NCBI RefSeq assembly: GCF_001664485.1
Contig: NZ_CP013630.1
Span: forward strand, 1,119,001-1,183,000
DNA from: Rhizobium sp. N324
GTDB taxonomy: Bacteria; Pseudomonadota; Alphaproteobacteria; Rhizobiales; Rhizobiaceae
Direction of reading: 5' to 3'
Length of the DNA stretch: 64,000 nt
This document shows, in pieces, positions 18,271-27,229 of the stretch (position 1 is the first letter of the stretch; each line of letters opens with the position of its first letter). Made by a program: the position numbers and the translations under genes. The notes under the pieces were generated by a model. That model had not been told where the DNA came from. It ran no database searches and was given only the letters and a program-made list of their open reading frames with translations.

Positions 18271-19758
18271 ATGACGTCGGCGCTGGCTCTTGCTGGGATC
18301 ACTAAATCCTTTCCGGGCGTGCGCGCTCTGAAGGGCGTGTCGTTTTCTCTGCAGCCCGGAGAAATCAGGGCATTGGTGGGTGAGAACGGGGCCGGGAAAT
18401 CGACGCTGATGAAGATCCTCTCCGGCGCCTATTCGGCCGACGAGGGGCGGATCGAGCTGTTTGGCGAAGCGGTGCTCGATCCGACGCCGGCCGGGATGAT
18501 CGCGCGCGGCGTCGCGGTCATTTACCAGGAGTTGGCCCAGGCGCCGCACCTGACCGTCGCCGAAAATGTTCTGATGGGGCGGTTGCCACGCAAGGGCGCC
18601 CTGATCGACTGGGGCGAGGCAAAGCGCCGGACCGTCGAGGTCGTTGACCGGCTCGGTTTCGATGTCGATCCGACCGCTCGCATCGGCACGCTTTCCGTCG
18701 CCAAGCGGCAGATGGTGGAGATTGCCAAGGCGCTGGCGCGCAACGCCAAGATCATCGTGCTCGACGAGCCGTCGGCGGTGTTGGCGCAGGCAGAAATCGA
18801 TCAGCTGTTCCGGGTCGTCCGGCAGCTGGCGCGCGAGAGCGGCGTTGCCTTCGTCTATATCTCGCATCGCCTGCGCGAAGTTTTCGAACTGAGCGATACC
18901 GTCACCGTTCTGCGCGACGGCACGGTCATCCACAACGGGCCCTCCAATGGCCTGACGACGGATGATCTCATTCGCAGCATGGTCGGCCGGGACGTCGGCG
19001 ACGTCTTTCCCAAGCGCGTACCCCGGATTGGCGGGGAAGCCCTGTCCGCCAAGGGTATTTCGACGCCGGCGCTGCTCAAAAACGTCAGCATCCATGTGCG
19101 CAAGGGCGAGATCGTCGGTCTCTTCGGCCTGGCGGGCGCCGGCCGTACCGAGCTTCTGCGCGCCATCTACGGCGCTGACCCGCGTGGCGCCGGCGAGGTC
19201 AGCATCAACGGCGCGATGGCAAGCATCGGTTCGCCGCGCGCCGGCATCACCAGGGGACTCGGTCTCGTGCCGGAAGACCGCAAGACAGAGGGCCTGTTTC
19301 TGATCCAGAGCGTCGGCTTCAACATCATGTCGGCCAGCCTCGCGCAGATCGTCCGTTTCGGGCTTCTGTCCCTTCGCCGCGAACGCAAAATAGTGAGCGG
19401 TCTGATCGAGCGATTGCGGATCAGGACGCCGAACGCCGCAGCAGCGACGCAGAACCTTTCGGGCGGCAATCAGCAGAAATGCGTGCTGGCGAGGCTTGTC
19501 AGCGCGGGATGCGAGATCCTGCTGGCCGACGAGCCCACACGCGGGGTCGATGTCGGGGCCAAGCGCGAGATCTACGACCTGCTGGTCGAACTCGCGGAAT
19601 CCCGCGGACTGGCGATCGTCATGGCTTCTTCCGAACTGCCGGAAATCCTTGGTCTGTGCGACCGGCTCTATGTCTTGAGAGAGGGCGAGGTAACGGCCGA
19701 ACTCGACGCGCGCACGGCAACCGAAGAAGACGTCATGCACTTCGCGGCGCTACATTAA
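18271..19758 (+). CDS. sugar ABC transporter, duplicated ATP-binding subunit (RbsA/XylG type)
   Basis: A 495-residue protein with two fused ABC ATPase domains, as in RbsA, MglA and XylG. The first domain has Walker A GENGAGKST and Walker B IIVLDEPSAV; its signature region is the variant LSVAKRQM. The second domain lacks a canonical Walker A lysine (GLAGAGRTE), as usual in this family, but has LSGGNQQK and LLADEPTRGVDVGAKRE. It powers uptake of a monosaccharide with the permease and binding protein downstream. Confidence 0.93.
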   Translation: MTSALALAGITKSFPGVRALKGVSFSLQPGEIRALVGENGAGKSTLMKILSGAYSADEGRIELFGEAVLDPTPAGMIARGVAVIYQELAQAPHLTVAENVLMGRLPRKGALIDWGEAKRRTVEVVDRLGFDVDPTARIGTLSVAKRQMVEIAKALARNAKIIVLDEPSAVLAQAEIDQLFRVVRQLARESGVAFVYISHRLREVFELSDTVTVLRDGTVIHNGPSNGLTTDDLIRSMVGRDVGDVFPKRVPRIGGEALSAKGISTPALLKNVSIHVRKGEIVGLFGLAGAGRTELLRAIYGADPRGAGEVSINGAMASIGSPRAGITRGLGLVPEDRKTEGLFLIQSVGFNIMSASLAQIVRFGLLSLRRERKIVSGLIERLRIRTPNAAAATQNLSGGNQQKCVLARLVSAGCEILLADEPTRGVDVGAKREIYDLLVELAESRGLAIVMASSELPEILGLCDRLYVLREGEVTAELDARTATEEDVMHFAALH

Positions 19759-19771
19759 TGAGGGGTCTACC

Positions 19772-20707
19772 ATGAAGAAAAAACTTCCGCGGGGAACGGG
19801 GCTTGCCGGTGCACTGATCGTATTGATCATAGCCGCCTCGCTGATCTCCCCTCATTTTCTCAATCCTATCAATATCCTGAATGTCCTGAGACAAGTCGCC
19901 CTCTATGGGATTCTCGGCATCGGCATGACATTCGTGATCCTGACCAAGGGGATCGATCTTTCTGTGGGGTCGATCGTCGCGCTGGTTGGCGTTACCGGTG
20001 CGGTGTTGATGGAACAGGGCATGCCCATCCCCTTGATGGTGCTGATCTGCATCGCCATCGGCGCCCTTGTCGGCTGCGTCAACGGCTTCGGCATTTCCTT
20101 TTTTCGCATTCCGGCCTTCATCATGACCCTCGGCTGCATGGTCATGGTGCGCGGCTTCGCGCTGATGATCGCCGATGGCGGCACCGTCAATCCGAGCAAG
20201 CTCGCCGACAGCTTTTTCGTGCTCGGCGGGGGCTACTTGCTGGGCGTGCCGACACCGATCTACGTCTTCGCGATCGTCTGCATCGTCGCTGCCGTCGTGC
20301 TCAGCCTCACGCCGTTCGGCCGCGCCATCTATGCGGTCGGCAGCAATGAAGAGGCGGCAAGGCTCTCCGGCATCAATGTGCCGCTCGTCATCTTCAGCGT
20401 CTACATCATCTGCGGCGTGCTGGCCGCGCTTTCCGGCCTGATTTTCCTGTCCCGCCTTTCCGTCGGCGACCCGAATTCCGGCCTCGGCCTCGAACTGGAA
20501 GCAATTACGATCGCGGTGATCGGCGGCACGTCGCTGTTCGGCGGCGAAGGCACGGTTCTCGGCACGATGGGGGGCGCCATGGTCCTGGCCATCATCGCAA
20601 ACATTCTCAATCTCGCAGGCGTTTCACCATTTTCACAACAGGTGGTGAAGGGCGCGATCATCGTTCTTGCCGTGCTGCTCGAAGCCGGAAGAAAAGCACG
20701 CAGGTAG
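19772..20707 (+). CDS. sugar ABC transporter permease (RbsC type)
   Basis: A 311-residue, very hydrophobic inner-membrane protein with about 8-10 membrane segments. It carries the family signature DLSVGSIVALVG near residue 65 and the late LEAITIAVIGGTSLFGGEGT cytoplasmic loop that contacts the ATPase. It starts 13 bp after the ATPase gene. One permease gene probably supplies a homodimer, as in ribose importers. Confidence 0.92.
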   Translation: MKKKLPRGTGLAGALIVLIIAASLISPHFLNPINILNVLRQVALYGILGIGMTFVILTKGIDLSVGSIVALVGVTGAVLMEQGMPIPLMVLICIAIGALVGCVNGFGISFFRIPAFIMTLGCMVMVRGFALMIADGGTVNPSKLADSFFVLGGGYLLGVPTPIYVFAIVCIVAAVVLSLTPFGRAIYAVGSNEEAARLSGINVPLVIFSVYIICGVLAALSGLIFLSRLSVGDPNSGLGLELEAITIAVIGGTSLFGGEGTVLGTMGGAMVLAIIANILNLAGVSPFSQQVVKGAIIVLAVLLEAGRKARR

Positions 20708-20733
20708 CGTGTTCACCAAAGGGAGGACTTGAA

Positions 20734-21735
20734 ATGCTTAACATCACCAGACGCATGCTCATCATCTCAGCCGGGCTCGCCACCGTGCTGACGGCTGTCC
20801 CCGCCTTCAGCGCCGACAAGATCGTCATCGGCTTTTCGCAGGCGAGTTCGAACTCGGCCCATCGCAACACGATGACCAAACGCAACCAGGCCTATGCCGC
20901 GGAGCACTTCAAGGATGTCGATCTGATCGTCACCAACGCGGAAGGCAAGTCCGCAAAGCAGATTTCGGATGTCGAAAGCCTGATGGTGCAAGGCATGAAG
21001 GTTCTGATGATTTCGGCTCAGGATGGCGCCGCCATCGCTCCGACCATCAAGCAGGTGCTGGCTGCCGGCATTCCGGTGATCACGCTCGAACGCAGTCTCG
21101 ATATTCCCGTTACGCTGCATGTCGGCCCGCACAACAAACCCATCGGCACGCTTGCCGGCAAGTACATAGCCGAAGCGCTGAAGGGAAAGGGCAATGTGGT
21201 GGAGATCAAGGGCGACCCGGCTGTCGCTCCCGCGGTTGAGCGCCATGAAGGTTTTGCCGAGGCCATCGCCGGCACCGAGATCAAGGTGATCGCCGAAACT
21301 CACGCCGACTGGGACCAGGAAAAGGCGTTGAAGTTCATGGAAGACACGCTTCAGCGTTTCCCGGCCGGGCAGATCCAGGCCGTTTACGCCCATAACGACA
21401 ATATGGCGTTCGGTGCGCTGCGGGCGATCCAGGCCGCCGGCCGCGACAAGGAAGGCATCCTCATCATCGGCATCGACGGCGAGAATGCCGCCATTCGTGC
21501 CGTTGCCAAGGGCGACCTGACCGCGACCTTCACCTATTCCACCGTCGCGCCGGAAGGCGTCATTGCTGCCCACGCACTTGCCACCAACGACACGGCCGCG
21601 CTTGAAAAGCTCGGAACCCTGACGAAGAAGGACGACGGCTCGATGGAGATCGAGATCGCGTCGAAGATGATCACCAAGGACAATGCCGCCGAGTTCTTCT
21701 GCAAGGGCTTCGGCGACGACCCCGAATGCAAGTGA
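20734..21735 (+). CDS. sugar ABC transporter periplasmic binding protein (RbsB type)
   Basis: A 333-residue protein with a signal peptide (cleavage near AFSADKI) and a type I periplasmic binding fold of the ribose/galactose cluster: KIVIGFSQASSNSAHRN, then SAQDGAAIAPTIKQVLAAGIPVITLER, and later AVYAHNDNMAFGALRAIQAAG. It captures the sugar for the permease/ATPase pair. The neighbouring FucU-like gene hints at a fucose-like or other deoxy/pyranose substrate, but that is inference. A terminator follows. Confidence 0.92.
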   Translation: MLNITRRMLIISAGLATVLTAVPAFSADKIVIGFSQASSNSAHRNTMTKRNQAYAAEHFKDVDLIVTNAEGKSAKQISDVESLMVQGMKVLMISAQDGAAIAPTIKQVLAAGIPVITLERSLDIPVTLHVGPHNKPIGTLAGKYIAEALKGKGNVVEIKGDPAVAPAVERHEGFAEAIAGTEIKVIAETHADWDQEKALKFMEDTLQRFPAGQIQAVYAHNDNMAFGALRAIQAAGRDKEGILIIGIDGENAAIRAVAKGDLTATFTYSTVAPEGVIAAHALATNDTAALEKLGTLTKKDDGSMEIEIASKMITKDNAAEFFCKGFGDDPECK

Positions 21736-21750
21736 TCCGGTAGACTTCGA

Positions 21751-21787
21751 AGTCCGGCGCGGCAACAGACGCGCCGGACTTTGGTTT
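21751..21787 (+). terminator. rho-independent terminator of the sugar importer operon
   Basis: A perfect 11-bp stem AGTCCGGCGCG/CGCGCCGGACT (21751-21761 with 21770-21780), loop GCAACAGA, then TTGGTTT. It lies 15 bp after the binding-protein stop. Confidence 0.8.
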
Positions 21788-21788
21788 G

Positions 21789-21955
21789 GGATCCGAGACC
21801 ATGGTTCCCAGGCTCAAGGCCTGGGATGACGGAGATTGAGGAGCGCAACAGGCTGGAGGCGCCAGTGCCGCCTATCTCTTCACCTGTCGCGGTAGTTCGA
21901 GAAGCCTACCCAGCCCTCCGTCGTGCTCTGGCTTGACCCGAGCATCCATGCACAA
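21789..21955. repeat. paired palindromic repeats
   Basis: CCCAGGCTCAAGGCCTGGG with GATGACGGAG (21807-21835) is followed 90 bp later by CTCCGTCGTGCTCTGGCTTGACCCGAGCATCC in the opposite sense. Both halves recur in the tandem array at 27.3-28 kb. They fill most of the 336-bp gap between the importer operon and the toxin-antitoxin pair; no gene is seen there. Confidence 0.65.
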
Positions 21956-22071
21956 GCACCCTGCTGGTAGGGTTACTCAAAGCGTCGCTGAAATACGCAT
22001 GCATATCTGAGAGGCTACTGGTGACCGAATGCTTCAAGTGCTATATTTGTATAGCAGACAGGAGAAAGATC

Positions 22072-22296
22072 ATGCTGGCCTTGCGGTTGCCACCCGAAAT
22101 CGAAGCACGACTCGATGAGCTTGCCAGGCGGACCGGCCGCAGCAAGAGCTTCTATGCCCGTCAGGCCATCCTCGAACATCTCGATGATCTCGAGGATATC
22201 TATCTCGCCGAAAAACGCCTCGAAGAGCTTCGGCGAGGGGAGAGTGATACCGTTTCGCTGGCCGAGTTGATGACGCGTCATGGCGTGGAGAATTGA
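22072..22296 (+). CDS. ribbon-helix-helix antitoxin of a RelBE-type pair
   Basis: A 74-residue protein starting [17 protein letters not shown], a ribbon-helix-helix DNA-binding start, then [22 protein letters not shown] and an acidic C-terminal tail that would wrap the toxin. A GGAGAAAG ribosome site precedes the ATG. Its 3' end overlaps the toxin gene by 17 bp. By analogy with characterised pairs it should neutralise the toxin and repress its own promoter. Confidence 0.85.
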   Translation: MLALRLPPEIEARLDELARRTGRSKSFYARQAILEHLDDLEDIYLAEKRLEELRRGESDTVSLAELMTRHGVEN

Positions 22297-22549
22297 GTTT
22301 CACCGGGCAGCCGAGCGTGAGCTTGAGAAGCTCGGACATGAGGCGGCTTGCCGAATCCTCCGATTTCTCAATGACCGCGTTGCAAGGCTGGACGATCCAC
22401 GGTCCATCGGAGAGGCGCTTAAAGGGTCTGAACTCGGTGATTTCTGGAGGTACCGCGTCGGGGACTATCGAGTGATCGCAAGCATCGACGATGGGGCGGT
22501 GCGAATCCTCATCGTGCGTATCGGCAACCGCTGCGATGTCTATCGATGA
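22280..22549 (+). CDS. RelE/ParE-superfamily toxin
   Basis: An 89-residue basic protein with the RelE fold: an N-terminal helix ([18 protein letters not shown]), then [18 protein letters not shown] and the C-terminal strand [14 protein letters not shown]. RelE relatives cut mRNA in the ribosome; ParE relatives poison gyrase. The [10 protein letters not shown] and DVYR pattern is closer to RelE. It overlaps the antitoxin gene, as expected for a functional pair. Confidence 0.87.
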   Translation: MAWRIEFHRAAERELEKLGHEAACRILRFLNDRVARLDDPRSIGEALKGSELGDFWRYRVGDYRVIASIDDGAVRILIVRIGNRCDVYR

Positions 22550-22698
22550 AATCTACAAGCCGCCCGCTCGCAATTTTGCCTAGCGGTCCCATCGCGGTCA
22601 CAATTCTTTGAAGGAAGTTGGCGAACCGTGGCTTGTGAGCGGCCGTCAGCCGTTATATCGCACAGTCACGCCGTCACTCTCATACCTATGGGGAACCC

Positions 22699-23472
22699 AT
22701 GCAGATGTCCGAAATGCAACTGACGAAACGCCGCCTCCTGGGTGGCATCGCCATCGCCGCAGCTGCCGCAGCGCTTGCCGCCTGCAACGACAGCAAGGAC
22801 GCTGCCGATGCTTCGTCCGGCAAGACCATGGCCGACGGCACCAATGTCGATACCATTGAGACGGCGGCGACGTCCGCCACCGAAATGCCGCAGTCGGACG
22901 GCGATGTCGATATGGCCGAAGTGCTGAAGCCCGGCGCTCTGCCGGAGATGGCGCTTGGTAAGGCCGATGCCCCGGTCAAGATCGTCGAATACATGTCGAT
23001 GACCTGCCCGCACTGCGCCCATTTCCACAACACCACCTTCGATGCGATCAAGCAGAAATATGTCGACGCCGGCAAGGTGCAGTTCATCATTCGCGAATTC
23101 CCCTTCGATCCGCGCGCTGCCGCCGCCTTCATGCTCGCCCGCTGCAGCGCCTCCAATCCGGAGCAGCTGAGCACGCCGGAACAGTATTTCCCGATGGTCT
23201 CGATGCTGTTCAAGCAGCAGCAGGTCTGGGCCGCCGCCGATGACGGCCGCGCCGCGCTGCTGCAGATGTCGAAGCTGGCCGGATTTACTGAGGATAGCTT
23301 CACGAAATGCTTGACGAACCAGAAGCTTCTGGATGAAGTGAACGCCACGCGGGAAAGAGGTTCCAAGGATTTCGGCGTCAACGCCACGCCGACGTTCCTC
23401 ATCAATGGCAAGCGCTACTCTGGAGACATGCCGGTTGAAACCTTGTCGAAGCTCATCGACAGCCTCATCTGA
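22699..23472 (+). CDS. DsbA-family thiol-disulfide oxidoreductase, probable lipoprotein
   Basis: A 257-residue exported thioredoxin-fold protein. The N-terminus KRRLLGG with a hydrophobic run and LAAC (Cys29) suggests lipoprotein export, possibly by the Tat route. The redox centre CPHC is at residues 103-106 and the cis-proline loop is NATPTFLING. It probably forms or shuffles disulfides in envelope proteins. In related genomes I recall it sitting directly before smc, as here. The chosen ATG has GGGGA 6 bp upstream. Confidence 0.88.
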   Translation: MQMSEMQLTKRRLLGGIAIAAAAAALAACNDSKDAADASSGKTMADGTNVDTIETAATSATEMPQSDGDVDMAEVLKPGALPEMALGKADAPVKIVEYMSMTCPHCAHFHNTTFDAIKQKYVDAGKVQFIIREFPFDPRAAAAFMLARCSASNPEQLSTPEQYFPMVSMLFKQQQVWAAADDGRAALLQMSKLAGFTEDSFTKCLTNQKLLDEVNATRERGSKDFGVNATPTFLINGKRYSGDMPVETLSKLIDSLI

Positions 23473-23491
23473 ACCGGACCGTTTGACGAAG

Positions 23492-23530
23492 ACGGGCGAC
23501 GTTGAAAGCCGTGCGCCCGTTTTTTGTTTT
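23492..23530 (+). terminator. rho-independent terminator after the DsbA-like gene
   Basis: A 7-bp stem ACGGGCG/CGCCCGT (23492-23498 with 23514-23520) with a 15-nt loop, followed by TTTTTTGTTTT. It separates the DsbA-like gene from smc. Confidence 0.65.
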
Positions 23531-23550
23531 CAGCGCAGTTTGCGGGTGTG

Positions 23551-23704
23551 GCCCCCTCATCCGCCTGCCGGCACCTTCTCCCCGCTGGGGCGAAGGGGAT
23601 GTGCCGCGACGTCTCGATTCCCTCTTCTCCCCAGCGGGGGTCCGAAGGACGGGTTGAGACCAGTGGCTCAACCCCGGTCGGTGCCCGTAGGGCGGATGAG
23701 GGGG
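23551..23704. repeat. RIME-like palindromic repeat adjoining smc
   Basis: A copy of the intergenic repeat family, from GCCCCCTCATCCGCCTGCCG to GCGGATGAGGGG. It includes the variant inner block GGGTCCGAAGGACGGGTTGAGAC that also occurs in the copy at 60143. It ends 23 bp before the smc start codon. Confidence 0.8.
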
Positions 23705-23727
23705 TTTCCTGCCGTGGATTTTTCCGC

Positions 23728-26700
23728 ATGAAGTTCAACAAGCTGCGCCTGGTCGGCTTCAAATCCTTCGTCGAGCCGACGGAATTCATCATCGAGCGGG
23801 GATTGACCGGCGTCGTCGGCCCGAACGGCTGCGGCAAGTCCAACCTCGTCGAGGCGTTGCGCTGGGTGATGGGCGAGAATTCCTACAAGAACATGCGCGC
23901 CTCCGGCATGGACGACGTGATCTTTTCGGGATCGGGCAACCGCCCGGCCCGCAACACCGCCGAAGTGGCGCTCTATCTCGACAATGCGACGCGCACCGCG
24001 CCCGCCGCCTTCAACGATGCCGACGAGATCCAGGTCACCCGCCGCATCGAGCGCGAGCAGGGTTCGCTCTATCGCATCAACGGCAAGGAAAGCCGCGCCA
24101 AGGACGTGCAGCTGCTGTTTGCCGATGCCTCCACCGGCGCCCGTTCGCCCTCGATGGTCGGGCAGGGGCGTATCGGCGAGCTGATCCAGGCCAAGCCGCA
24201 GGCCCGCCGCCAGCTGCTCGAAGAGGCGGCCGGCATTTCGGGCCTGCATTCGCGCCGCCATGAGGCCGAACTGCGGCTGCGCGCCGCCGAAACTAATCTC
24301 GAGCGCCTCGACGACGTCACCTCGCAGCTCGAAAGCCAGATCGAGAGCCTGAAGCGCCAGGCCCGCCAGGCCAACCGCTTCAAGACGCTGTCAGCCGATA
24401 TTCGCGCTCGCGAGGCGATGCTCTTGCATATCCGCTGGGTGCAGGCCAAGGAGGCCGAGGCCGAGGCCGACAGCGCGCTGAACCAGGCGACATCAGTCGT
24501 CGCCGAAAAGGCGCAGATGCAGATGGAGGCGGCCAAGAATCAGGGCATCGCCAGCCTGAAGCTGCCGGAACTGCGCGAGGGCGAGGCGCGTGCCGCCGCC
24601 GCCCTGCAGCGCCTGCAGATCGCCAGAAGCCAGCTGGAGGAGGATGCCGGCCGCATCCTGCGCCGCCGCGATGAACTCACCCGCCGTCTTGCCCAGCTTG
24701 GCGAAGATATTCGCCGCGAGGAGCGGCTGGTGGCCGACAATGCCGTCATCCTGGCAAGGCTCGATGCCGAAGAGGCCGAGATTGCGGAAGTGCTCGCCGA
24801 TTCCGGCCGTTATGCCGAGGAAACCCGCGAAGCTTTCGAGGAAACGGCGGCAAAACTTGCCGACAGCGAGCGCATCTTCACCCAGCTGACGGCCGAGCGC
24901 GCCGAGGCCGCGGCCGGCCGCAACCAGCTGGAACGCGCCATCCGCGATCTCGCAGACCGCCGCATGCGCCTCGAGCGGCAGATGGACGACGCGAACCACG
25001 AACTATCAGCCATCGGCGACAAGATCGCCGGTCTGCCCGATCCCGAGGAAAAGCGCGCCATCGTCGAGGCCGGCGAAATCGCCCTTGCCGATGCCGAAGC
25101 TGCCGTCCAGGTCGTGGAGCAGGCGCTGGCATCAGCCCGCCAGACCGAGGTGCTGTCGCGCGCGCCCGTCGATCAGGCCCGCTCGGCGCTCAATGCGCTG
25201 GAAACCGAGGCCCGCACCATCTCCCGCATGCTCGCCGCCGGTGCCGCGGCCGGCAAATTTTCCCCGGTTGCCGAAGAATTGAAGGTCGATCGCGGCTTCG
25301 AGACCGCGCTCGGTGCCGCCCTCGGCGACGATCTGGAATCGCCGCTCGATGCTGAAGCGCCGGCCCATTGGTCTGAGAATGGCGATGGCGCCGGCGATGC
25401 TGCGCTTCCCGCAGGCGCCACACCGCTACTCGCCCATGTCCGTGCGCCGGCCGCGCTGACGCGCCGCCTGCGCCAGATCGGCCTGGTCGCCGATGGGGAC
25501 GCAGAGCGCCTGATGGCGGCACTGCAGCCCGGCCAGCGGCTGGTGACAAAAACGGGTGCCGTCTATCGCTGGGACGGTCACGTGACGGGCGCCGACGCGC
25601 CGAGCGCCGCAGCGCTTCGCCTTGCCCAGAAGAACCGCCTCACCGAACTCGAAGGCGAGGCGGCTATTGCCCGCGACGTGCTTGCCGAAGCCGAGGAGCG
25701 GCAGGCCGCCGCCACTGATGCGATCCGGGTGGAAGAGCGCCGGCTCGCCGAAGCCCGCGACATGAGCCGGCTGTCGGCCCGTCATCTCGCCGAGGCGCGC
25801 GAAGCGCTGGTCGCGGCCGAGCGCGCCTCCGGCGATCTGATCCGCCGCCGCGATGTCGTCAGCGAGGCGGTCAGCCAGCTGGGCGCACAGCTGGAGGAGA
25901 TCGGCATCCAGGAAGAGAATGCCCGCATCGAGCTCGAGGATGCGCCCGATCTCACCGCGATCGACGAGCGGCTGCGGTTCCAGCAGGCTGAGGTCGCGAC
26001 CGATCGCGGCGCGCTCGCCGAGGCCCGCGCCCGCCATGAAAGCCTGGCGCGGGAAAACGAGGCCCGCCGCCGCCGGATCGTCGCGATCGGCCAGGAGCGG
26101 GAGACCTGGCGCCAGCGGGCGGCCAGCGGCGAGGATCAGGTCGCAACGCTGCGCGAGCGCGAGGAAGAGGCGCGCGAAGAGGCGGCCGAACTCGAAATGG
26201 CCCCGGATGAATTCGACGACAAGCGCCGCGCTCTGCTCAGCGAACTGCAGAAGGCCGAAGAGGCGCGCCGCAATGCCGGTGATCTCCTGGCCGAGGCCGA
26301 GCGCATCCAGCGCGAGGCCGACCACCAGGCGGCCACTGCATTGTCGGAGCTTGCCGAATGCCGCGAACGCCGCGGCCGCGCCGAGGAGCGGCTGGTTTCG
26401 GCCCGCGAGAAGCGGCAGGAAAGCGAAAGCCGCATCCGCGAAGTGCTGAACGTCGCGCCGCACGAGGCGCTGCAGCTGACTGGGCGCCCGGCCATGCAGG
26501 CGCTTCCCGACCCGCGCGAGGTCGAGCGTGAGCTCGAGCGCCTGCGGATCGAGCGCGAGCGGCTCGGCGCCGTCAACCTGCGCGCCGACGAGGAACAGAA
26601 GGAGCTGAGCGAGAAGCTCGAAGCGCTGATCAAGGAACGCGACGACGTCATCGATGCGATCCGCAAGCTGCGCGGCGCCATCCAGAGCTTGAACCGCGAG

Positions 26701-27189
26701 GGCCGCGAACGGCTGATCGCCGCCTTCGACATCGTCAACGCCCAGTTCCAGCGGCTGTTCACCCATCTTTTCGGCGGCGGCACCGCCGAGCTGCAGCTGA
26801 TCGAATCCGACGATCCGCTGGAAGCCGGCCTGGAGATCCTGGCCCGGCCGCCCGGCAAGAAGCCGCAGACGATGACGCTGCTCTCCGGCGGCGAGCAGGC
26901 GCTGACGGCGATGGCGCTGATCTTCGCCGTCTTCCTCACCAATCCGGCGCCGATCTGCGTGCTCGACGAGGTGGACGCGCCGCTCGACGACCACAATGTC
27001 GAGCGTTACTGCAACCTGATGGACGAAATGGCGGCCTCCACCGAAACCCGCTTCGTCATCATCACCCACAATCCGATCACCATGGCCCGCATGAACCGCC
27101 TCTTCGGCGTCACCATGGCCGAACAAGGCGTCTCCACCCTCGTCTCCGTCGACCTGCAGACCGCCGAACGCCTGCGCGAGATCGCCTGA
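23728..27189 (+). CDS. smc: chromosome segregation SMC ATPase
   Basis: A 1153-residue structural-maintenance-of-chromosomes protein that compacts and separates sister chromosomes with ScpA and ScpB. The N-terminal head has Walker A GPNGCGKS (residues 31-38, Lys37). Two long alanine/glutamate/arginine-rich coiled coils flank a hinge near residues 500-620. The C-terminal head has the signature LLSGGEQALTAMAL and Walker B VLDEVDAPLDD. ATG 23728 gives the family N-terminus MKFNKLRLVGFKSF; the open frame upstream only reads through the repeat. No gene follows for 830 bp. Confidence 0.95.
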   Translation: MKFNKLRLVGFKSFVEPTEFIIERGLTGVVGPNGCGKSNLVEALRWVMGENSYKNMRASGMDDVIFSGSGNRPARNTAEVALYLDNATRTAPAAFNDADEIQVTRRIEREQGSLYRINGKESRAKDVQLLFADASTGARSPSMVGQGRIGELIQAKPQARRQLLEEAAGISGLHSRRHEAELRLRAAETNLERLDDVTSQLESQIESLKRQARQANRFKTLSADIRAREAMLLHIRWVQAKEAEAEADSALNQATSVVAEKAQMQMEAAKNQGIASLKLPELREGEARAAAALQRLQIARSQLEEDAGRILRRRDELTRRLAQLGEDIRREERLVADNAVILARLDAEEAEIAEVLADSGRYAEETREAFEETAAKLADSERIFTQLTAERAEAAAGRNQLERAIRDLADRRMRLERQMDDANHELSAIGDKIAGLPDPEEKRAIVEAGEIALADAEAAVQVVEQALASARQTEVLSRAPVDQARSALNALETEARTISRMLAAGAAAGKFSPVAEELKVDRGFETALGAALGDDLESPLDAEAPAHWSENGDGAGDAALPAGATPLLAHVRAPAALTRRLRQIGLVADGDAERLMAALQPGQRLVTKTGAVYRWDGHVTGADAPSAAALRLAQKNRLTELEGEAAIARDVLAEAEERQAAATDAIRVEERRLAEARDMSRLSARHLAEAREALVAAERASGDLIRRRDVVSEAVSQLGAQLEEIGIQEENARIELEDAPDLTAIDERLRFQQAEVATDRGALAEARARHESLARENEARRRRIVAIGQERETWRQRAASGEDQVATLREREEEAREEAAELEMAPDEFDDKRRALLSELQKAEEARRNAGDLLAEAERIQREADHQAATALSELAECRERRGRAEERLVSAREKRQESESRIREVLNVAPHEALQLTGRPAMQALPDPREVERELERLRIERERLGAVNLRADEEQKELSEKLEALIKERDDVIDAIRKLRGAIQSLNREGRERLIAAFDIVNAQFQRLFTHLFGGGTAELQLIESDDPLEAGLEILARPPGKKPQTMTLLSGGEQALTAMALIFAVFLTNPAPICVLDEVDAPLDDHNVERYCNLMDEMAASTETRFVIITHNPITMARMNRLFGVTMAEQGVSTLVSVDLQTAERLREIA

Positions 27190-27229
27190 GGGTTCGCGTG
27201 GGGGCGTGCCGGCAGGAGGCGCGGACTGA

